Positions 6,211 to 10,771 of a stretch of DNA of 10,771 nt are shown piece after piece; the stretch's first letter is position 1, and each line of letters opens with the position of its first letter. Origin of the DNA: JALYUA01 sp040004225 (lineage in GTDB: Bacteria > Acidobacteriota > Thermoanaerobaculia > UBA5066 > Gp7-AA6). Position numbers and translations under genes: made by a program. The DNA lies in assembly GCA_040004225.1 (NCBI GenBank), contig JBDUBI010000120.1:1-10771 (forward strand). The letters run 5' to 3'. The notes beneath the pieces are model-generated. The model had not been told where the DNA came from. It did not search any database and saw nothing but the letters and a program-made list of their open reading frames with translations.

Positions 6211-8235
6211 CTATTTCATCGCCTCGTCCCACTCCGCGTCTCCGCGCGCGAGGACGTCGGCGAGATCCTCCGGCAGAAGGAAGCGTTCGTGGACAGATCG
6301 GACGGCGGCGAGCGCGTAGAGTCCCAGGTAACGCTCGCGGGAGCCATACCGCTCTTCGAGCGAGGGCCGCGGATCTTTCGCGCGCTCGCGATCGGAACGC
6401 GTCTTCGGAAACGGGACGTGCGAACCGACGAAGCTCACGCGCTCTCCGGCAAATCCGGTCAGCGGGTCACGCAGGTTCCAGCCGGTGTCCGTGGCGACCG
6501 GGACCTCCATCTCGGGGATGCGGACGCCGCCGACGTCGTTGCCGTCGGAATCGACCCGCGGCACGAGAGACGGGAACGCTCTCCCCCGACGGGGCGGCTC
6601 GATCGAGACGATGCCGTCCTTCCAGCGGGGACCGAAATCGAGGCGAACGGCTTCGTGCACGCGGGAGGGCGGGCGGAGCGACGGAATGAGAGGAAAACGG
6701 AAAGCCGCCAGGGAGACGAGAGTCCCGTCCGCAATTCGAGGGTACCGGCTGTCGGGGGGCGCGACACCGTCTCTGACCCACGCTTCCATCCCGTCGAAGA
6801 GGGCGCGCCAGAGCCATGCGACCGGGTTCGGGTTCTGCGGATGCGTGCCCCGAAGGCCGCGCGAGGGCGTCGCCGCCGGCGGGAAAGGCCCTGAGAAATG
6901 CTGCAGACCGGCAAGGAAGTAGAGCCGGGCGTCCTCCGAAATCACGGCGTCCGCCGACGCGTCGGGGGAGGTTGAAATCAGGGAAGCCGCGCGGGACCAG
7001 TATTCGTAGGACGTGTTCGTGAAGAAGATCTTCGGGGAAACCTTCTCCGCGCGCGCCCGGTCGAGCAGACCTCCCGCAGACGCCGTGGCCGGGTCTTTCT
7101 CCGGCAGGTCGGTGAAGGGAAAGAGGTCCGTAGGATAGAAGAGCGCCGTCACGGGCTGCGCGTCGCGGGAGGGCTGCGCGAACCGGTGGTTGAAGCTCCC
7201 GACGCCCGCGCCTCCCACGTGGACGAACAGCCCGTCGAACACCTGGCGGCCGTCCTCGTCCGCATTGAAACCCTGCCGGACGAAAAGGCGGAGAAAGCGC
7301 CCGGACTGGGAGATCCCGAGCCCGTAGACGCGGCGGGCGTGGACGAGGGCGTCCGGGGCGTTTTTGAACCAGGAGGCGGCGTCGCGGACCGCGGCCAGAC
7401 CGAGTCCGGCCACGACCGGGTCGTGCGCTACGTAGACGACTTCGTAGATCTTTCCGGGCTGGAATCCGCCTTCCAGCCAGAGAAAGCGGTCGTCCGCCAC
7501 CGGGCGCCCGTTCTCTTCCCTCGCGAACTGCCAGCGCGACCGCGGGATCACGCGTCGAGGCGCGGCCGGGCCGTCGCGTTCCGTCAGGACGTTCTTCGCG
7601 CTGTCCTGTTCCGCCGCCGCATAGCTCGTTCCGCCGATCGATCCGGTGATCATGTGGCCCAGGGGATGCGACGGCGCCGCTTCGTCCACGACGAAATCCG
7701 CGCGGACGAGGCCGGCGATCGTTCTGCCGCGGTCCCGCGCGACGGGGGCCTCGAGGCGGAGCCGCCCCGGGTAATCCCGAACGTCCCATTGCCACCCGAC
7801 CCAGGCCACGCTCGCCCCGCGCCGCATCAGGAAGCCGTCGCCGATCTCCTCGGCCGTTGCGGGATCCGTCGAGGATTTGCCGCGGTTCATCAGCGCGAGG
7901 ATCGCCTTGCCGCCGCGGTTGGGCACTTCGAGAAGGAGCGAGCCGCTCGCGCGTGAGGGGTCCTTCGGGGTGATCACGAAGAAGTCGGCAGAAAACTCGA
8001 CTTCGCCGCGCGCGTTCGCAGGCGCGAGCGCCAGGTCCACGATCATTCTGTCGTGCGGGTCTTGCGGGGAGACGGCAAAGTGGAGAGTTCCGGAGATCTT
8101 CTCGTACGCTCCCGCGAGGCCGAAGCTCTTGCCGCCGAGAAGATCCGCGCGCGACCGGACTTCGACCCGCACGACCCGCGCGGACAAGGGCCGCGAGAGA
8201 AGAAGCGCCGCCAGAATCGCGAGGACGTTTTTCAT
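6211..8235 (-). CDS. Secreted alpha/beta hydrolase-domain protein
   Basis: The 674-residue product starts with MKNVLAILAALLLSRPLSA, a clear signal peptide with likely cleavage after Ala19, so it acts in the periplasm or outside the cell. The nucleophile elbow YGLGISQSGRFL places the probable catalytic serine at Ser309. Asp/Glu candidates lie around 411-437 and the likely catalytic histidine is His446 in LQHFSG. The large N-terminal beta-rich part (EKISGTLHFAV, about 45-55, and LLLEVPNRGGK, 100-110) is typical of an uncharacterised family annotated only as alpha/beta hydrolase domain-containing protein (Pfam Abhydrolase_10, from memory). Ester or similar hydrolysis is inferred; the substrate is unknown. 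No Shine-Dalgarno lies before the ATG, and the upstream spacer is instead filled with heptamer repeats. The dehydrogenase gene ends 82 bases upstream and the ATPase starts 36 bases downstream. Confidence 0.92.
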   Translation of the reverse strand: MKNVLAILAALLLSRPLSARVVRVEVRSRADLLGGKSFGLAGAYEKISGTLHFAVSPQDPHDRMIVDLALAPANARGEVEFSADFFVITPKDPSRASGSLLLEVPNRGGKAILALMNRGKSSTDPATAEEIGDGFLMRRGASVAWVGWQWDVRDYPGRLRLEAPVARDRGRTIAGLVRADFVVDEAAPSHPLGHMITGSIGGTSYAAAEQDSAKNVLTERDGPAAPRRVIPRSRWQFAREENGRPVADDRFLWLEGGFQPGKIYEVVYVAHDPVVAGLGLAAVRDAASWFKNAPDALVHARRVYGLGISQSGRFLRLFVRQGFNADEDGRQVFDGLFVHVGGAGVGSFNHRFAQPSRDAQPVTALFYPTDLFPFTDLPEKDPATASAGGLLDRARAEKVSPKIFFTNTSYEYWSRAASLISTSPDASADAVISEDARLYFLAGLQHFSGPFPPAATPSRGLRGTHPQNPNPVAWLWRALFDGMEAWVRDGVAPPDSRYPRIADGTLVSLAAFRFPLIPSLRPPSRVHEAVRLDFGPRWKDGIVSIEPPRRGRAFPSLVPRVDSDGNDVGGVRIPEMEVPVATDTGWNLRDPLTGFAGERVSFVGSHVPFPKTRSDRERAKDPRPSLEERYGSRERYLGLYALAAVRSVHERFLLPEDLADVLARGDAEWDEAMK

Positions 8236-8237
8236 GG

Positions 8238-8286
8238 GCGAAGGCTAATGCAAGGTCGGCGAAGGGCGAAGGGCGAAGGGCGGAGG
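8238..8286. repeat. Tandem GCGAAGG heptamer repeat
   Basis: Three exact copies of GCGAAGG run head to tail at 8259-8279, followed by a one-base variant GCGGAGG at 8280-8286 and further purine-rich G/A sequence to about 8307. A separate exact copy sits at 8238-8244, immediately before the hydrolase start codon on the minus strand. The array fills most of the 82-base gap between the dehydrogenase and hydrolase genes. Read on the minus strand it is CCTTCGC, a pyrimidine-rich leader. It may be simple slippage. Confidence 0.75.
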
Positions 8287-8317
8287 CGAGGGCGGAGGGG
8301 CGGAAGGCGGCGGCGAC

Positions 8318-9670
8318 TTATCGTTTTGCCGGTACCTCGTAGGAAACCCGCCAGACGAGGTTCCCGCCGTCGTCCGAGACGAGAAGCGAACCATCTCTGG
8401 CCACCGTGACTCCGACCGGCCGCCCCCAGACCTGACCGTCCGAAGTGACGAACCCGGTCAGGAAGTCTTCGTACTCGCCCGTCGGAGCCGCGTTGCGCAG
8501 GGGGACGCGGATCACCTTGTATCCCGTTCGAAGCGCCCGGTTCCAGGAGCCGTGCTCGGCCGCGAAGGCGTCGCCCGCGTACTCGCGCGGGAACTGGCCG
8601 CCCGTGTAAAAGGTCATCTGAAGGGACGCCGAGTGAGACTGCAGGAGCACGTCGGGCACGAGCACTTTTTCCCGGAGCTCCGGATGCGCGTTCGGGTGTC
8701 TCGGATCCGGGTGGCCGCCGATGTAATACCAGGGCCAGCCGTAGAAGCCGCCTTCCCGGATGCGGCTGATGTAGTCGGGGACGAGGTCGTCGCCCAGTCC
8801 GTCGCGCTCGTTTACGGACGCCCAGAGCTCTCCGCTCCCGGGATGTACGGCGATTCCGACCGCATTTCGGATCCCGGTTGCGTAGATGCGGCCGCCCGTC
8901 CCGTCCGGGTTGTATTCGAGGATGTCCGCGCGACGCTCCTCGCTCGAGCCCGGATTTTCGAAGACGTTCGAATGCGATCCGACCGAGACGTACATCTTTC
9001 GTCCGTCATTTCGGAACTGGATGTCCCGGGTCCAGTGTCCGCCTCCGCGCAGGAGGCCTCCGCCGGGAAGGTCCGGCACGATGACTTCCGGCTGACTCCG
9101 CGCCTTTAGATCGCCGGAGCGATAGGCGAAACGGAGGACCCGTCCCGTCTCGGCGACATAGACCCACTGCGGGTCGGGGCCCGGGGGATAGAACGCGATG
9201 CCGAACGGCTTCGACAGGCCGCTCGAGAAGATCTCGTTCTGATCGGCGCGGCCGGCTCCCTCTCGTGCTCGCAGGACGCGCACACGCCCGGGATAGCTCT
9301 CCGCCAGAAAGACGTCTCCGTTGGGAGCGGTGCGGAGAAGGCGCGGATTGTCGAGCTTCGTCTGGAATTCCTCGACGCGGAATCCGGGAGGGACGCGCGG
9401 CCACGCGTTTGCGGGCCGGTCGATGACGTGAGACCCCGAATCGGCGGACTTCGTCGCATAGGGCCGCGGCAGATCGGCGGCCGTGATCTTCCGGCGGACC
9501 CCGGGAGCGTCCGTCGTCCAGTCGCCGAGAGCGCCCTGACCGGTCAGAGTTCCGGAAGGCGTCGCCCCCGGGGCCGGTGTCGCCTTTTGCGCGCCGGACG
9601 GCGCGCCCGTCAGGAGGGTTCCCAGAGCGGCGAGGACCATTGCGGTCGCGAGGTGTTGGCGGGTGCGCAT
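8318..9670 (-). CDS. PQQ-dependent sugar dehydrogenase-like protein (sorbosone dehydrogenase family), secreted
   Basis: From the ATG at 9668-9670 the product has 450 residues, beginning MRTRQHLATAMVLAALGTLL and a likely signal peptidase site near Ala27. The rest reads as a six-bladed beta-propeller of the soluble quinoprotein glucose/sorbosone dehydrogenase family. Typical stretches are GHWTRDIQF (His212, likely the catalytic base), MYVSVGSHSNVFEN (226-239), TGIRNAVGIAVHP (265-277), ELWASVNERDGLGDDL (281-296), GGFYGWPWYYIG (307-318) and AEHGSWNR (371-378). Such enzymes oxidise sugars or sugar derivatives in the periplasm with PQQ; the substrate cannot be read. There is no heme-binding domain and no PQQ synthesis gene in the window. 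The open frame extends up to 9766, but that part has no signal-peptide character and overlaps a hairpin just after the glycosylase gene, so I take the inner ATG. A GGAGGGAG motif is too far upstream (about 20 bases) to serve it. Confidence 0.9.
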   Translation of the reverse strand: MRTRQHLATAMVLAALGTLLTGAPSGAQKATPAPGATPSGTLTGQGALGDWTTDAPGVRRKITAADLPRPYATKSADSGSHVIDRPANAWPRVPPGFRVEEFQTKLDNPRLLRTAPNGDVFLAESYPGRVRVLRAREGAGRADQNEIFSSGLSKPFGIAFYPPGPDPQWVYVAETGRVLRFAYRSGDLKARSQPEVIVPDLPGGGLLRGGGHWTRDIQFRNDGRKMYVSVGSHSNVFENPGSSEERRADILEYNPDGTGGRIYATGIRNAVGIAVHPGSGELWASVNERDGLGDDLVPDYISRIREGGFYGWPWYYIGGHPDPRHPNAHPELREKVLVPDVLLQSHSASLQMTFYTGGQFPREYAGDAFAAEHGSWNRALRTGYKVIRVPLRNAAPTGEYEDFLTGFVTSDGQVWGRPVGVTVARDGSLLVSDDGGNLVWRVSYEVPAKR

Positions 9671-9764
9671 ATTGGTGTCGGATGCAGAATCTACTCCCTC
9701 CGGCTGCGGGGGCGGGCTTTTCACCGGTTCATCGACGGGACCCACGCCCCGGGGCGCGCCCGTC

Positions 9765-9801
9765 ACGGTCCGGCGGGGGGAGGAAGGCCTTTCCGGACCG
9801 T
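9765..9801 (-). terminator. Hairpin just after the DNA glycosylase gene
   Basis: ACGGTCCGG (9765-9773) and CCGGACCGT (9793-9801) form a perfect nine-base inverted repeat with a nineteen-base loop that itself contains the palindrome AAGGCCTT. On the minus strand it begins four bases after the glycosylase TGA. No T-run follows, so it is at best a weak or factor-assisted terminator. GC-rich palindromes CGCCCCGGGGCG (9745-9756) and GGGCGCGCCC (9752-9761) lie next to it. Confidence 0.4.
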
Positions 9802-9805
9802 CGCG

Positions 9806-10606
9806 TCAGGACGACTTTCGCTGGCACCTCGGGCAGAAGAACATGCGTCGCCCCGACAGGGGAACCTCGCGGATGCGGCTGCCGCACCGCCGGCAGGTCT
9901 CGTGCCGGTAGACGTAAAAGGCATCGCGAGGCCCGCGCCCGGCCGCGGGATGCGGGGTTTCGCGGGGATCGACCGTCGAAATGCGCCGCAACGTGACGCC
10001 CCGGCGCATCAGGCGGCGAATCCGTGTCCAGAGCGCGAGCCATTCGTCCCGGGAGATCCTGCCGGAGCGCCGGAGCGGGTGAATGCCCTCGAGGAACAGA
10101 GCCTCGATCCGGTAGATGTTTCCGACTCCCGAAATGATCCGCTGGTCGAGCAGCGCGTCGCCGATGGCGCGGTCCGGACGTTTTCGCAGCGCCTCGAAAA
10201 CCAGCCCGGGATCGGCGTCGCGGCGCAGCGGATCGGGCCCGAGCCGGCCGTGGATCGCGGCGCGGGCGTCTTGGTCGATGAGCTCACAGGTCGGCGGGCC
10301 GATCAGATCTGAGGTCACACGTTGGGTCGAAAGCCGCATACGGACGACCGGCCGCGGCTCGGGCGGCGTCCCGGCGAACCGGGTAAACCCGCCGGCCATG
10401 CCGAGATGAACGTGCACGACCAGCCCTCCTTCCCACAGGTGAAAGAGATGCTTTCCGTGCGCGTCCGTTCCGCGGAAGCGCCGGCCATCCAGCCGGCGTG
10501 CCTCTTTCGCAAAGCGGCCCTGGGGCGACGACACGCGAACGAGGTGGCCGGCGAAATCTCGCGCGTGTTCCCGCGCCAGGCGGTGGATCGTATTTCCTTC
10601 GGGCAT
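9806..10606 (-). CDS. Fpg/Nei-family DNA glycosylase (endonuclease VIII-like)
   Basis: The 266-residue product is a base-excision repair glycosylase/AP lyase of the formamidopyrimidine-DNA glycosylase/endonuclease VIII family. After removal of Met1, Pro2 is the nucleophile and Glu3 the acid (MPEGNTIHRLA). Lys52 in GKHLFH is the conserved beta-hairpin lysine. The helix-two-turn-helix reads DQRIISGVGNIYRIEALF (about 154-171, Asn163). The C-terminal zinc finger has Cys238-x2-Cys241-x16-Cys258-x2-Cys261 with Arg253/Arg254 in its loop. The MPEGxTIHR start resembles Nei and Nei2-like proteins more than MutM (MPELPEVE), so oxidised pyrimidines are the likelier substrates. The length is typical. A GGAAG three bases before the ATG is a possible weak ribosome site. 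The dehydrogenase gene lies downstream after a 135-base gap containing a hairpin, so the two genes are probably not tightly linked. Confidence 0.95.
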   Translation of the reverse strand: MPEGNTIHRLAREHARDFAGHLVRVSSPQGRFAKEARRLDGRRFRGTDAHGKHLFHLWEGGLVVHVHLGMAGGFTRFAGTPPEPRPVVRMRLSTQRVTSDLIGPPTCELIDQDARAAIHGRLGPDPLRRDADPGLVFEALRKRPDRAIGDALLDQRIISGVGNIYRIEALFLEGIHPLRRSGRISRDEWLALWTRIRRLMRRGVTLRRISTVDPRETPHPAAGRGPRDAFYVYRHETCRRCGSRIREVPLSGRRMFFCPRCQRKSS

Positions 10607-10691
10607 GGGCTTCCGACCATACAGCGGTGAATCAAGATTTCGGGAGACCGTCGACGCGCTCTCTTCCCCCCGCCTTCGCTCACCGCGGGAC

Positions 10692-10737
10692 GTGCCTTCG
10701 CCGTGCGCGGCGAAGGCACCGGCGGCCGGCTCGGCCG
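10692..10737. repeat. Two adjacent GC-rich hairpins upstream of the DNA glycosylase gene
   Basis: GTGCCTTCGCCG (10692-10703) and CGGCGAAGGCAC (10708-10719) form a perfect twelve-base stem with a four-base loop TGCG. Three bases later CGGCCG (10723-10728) and CGGCCG (10732-10737) form a second, six-base stem with a three-base loop. No T-run follows on either strand. It could end a gene beyond the right edge, be a repeat-family element, or act on the leader of the glycosylase gene, whose start is 86 bases away. The remaining sequence from 10607 to the right edge shows no gene I can support. Confidence 0.6.
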
Positions 10738-10771
10738 GATGCGGCCTCCACGTCGCTTCCGCTCACTGCGT

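Noticed and set aside
3505..6894. Very long plus-strand open frame (1129 codons) antisense to the ATPase and hydrolase genes
   Set aside because: It is Arg/Gly/Ala-rich with no recognisable domain and crosses three real genes. Long antisense open frames are expected in GC-rich coding DNA.
8259..8310. Possible CRISPR or phage repeat array
   Set aside because: The units are seven bases, contiguous and without spacers; it is a simple tandem repeat.
9671..9766. N-terminal extension of the dehydrogenase frame by 32 residues
   Set aside because: The extension is Pro/Gly-rich, overlaps the hairpin after the glycosylase gene, and would bury the signal peptide; the inner ATG at 9668-9670 is better.
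1..10771. Phage, plasmid or defence-island content
   Set aside because: No integrase, transposase, tRNA, toxin-antitoxin or restriction gene is visible. The HerA-like ATPase alone, without nuclease or Sir2 partners, does not make a defence system.
10631..10771. Partial gene at the right edge
   Set aside because: The stretch is dominated by hairpins and no frame gives recognisable protein, so I do not call a gene.

Overview
This is a GC-rich window, roughly two-thirds G+C by eye, holding eight protein-coding genes, no RNA genes and no identifiable mobile element. Six genes are on the minus strand and two on the plus strand. Four or five of the products look exported. Most start codons lack a convincing Shine-Dalgarno sequence. 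The gene families (an exported alpha/beta hydrolase, a PQQ-type sugar dehydrogenase, a vanadium-type haloperoxidase, a large HerA-like ATPase with a coiled-coil tail) and the base composition suggest a soil or sediment bacterium such as an Acidobacteriota member. That placement is an inference, and nothing here fixes the taxon.

Left part, minus strand: a GC-rich inverted-repeat element at 5-44, then a zinc-ribbon thioredoxin (thioredoxin-2/TrxC type, 144-572), then an exported vanadium-dependent haloperoxidase/PAP2-fold protein (630-2144). The thioredoxin has the one clear ribosome binding site in the window.

Middle, plus strand: a divergent 85-base intergenic region carries a likely -10 box only 11 bases before a small Gly/Ser/His-rich lipoprotein (2230-2571). 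Two bases after its stop, on a TTG codon, begins a glutathionylspermidine-synthase-like ATP-grasp ligase of the YgiC/YjfC type (2574-3701). This is the most interesting unit of the window. It parallels the ygiB-ygiC and yjfM-yjfC pairs of enterobacteria, yet the lipoprotein is far shorter than YgiB and seems to share mainly the lipobox and a C-terminal RGGFG motif. The likely reading is a ligase that modifies, or works with, a surface lipoprotein, rather than polyamine metabolism.

Right part, minus strand, in order of transcription: an Fpg/Nei-family DNA glycosylase (10606-9806), a secreted PQQ-dependent sugar/sorbosone dehydrogenase-like beta-propeller (9670-8318), a secreted alpha/beta hydrolase-domain protein (8235-6211) and an 814-residue HerA/DUF87-type ATPase with a coiled-coil and glycine-zipper tail (6174-3730). 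The gaps are 135, 82 and 36 bases. Partial co-transcription is possible for the last two or three genes. The gaps hold GC-rich hairpins and a tandem heptamer repeat. The genes do not form an obvious single pathway: repair, redox and exported hydrolytic or oxidative functions are mixed.
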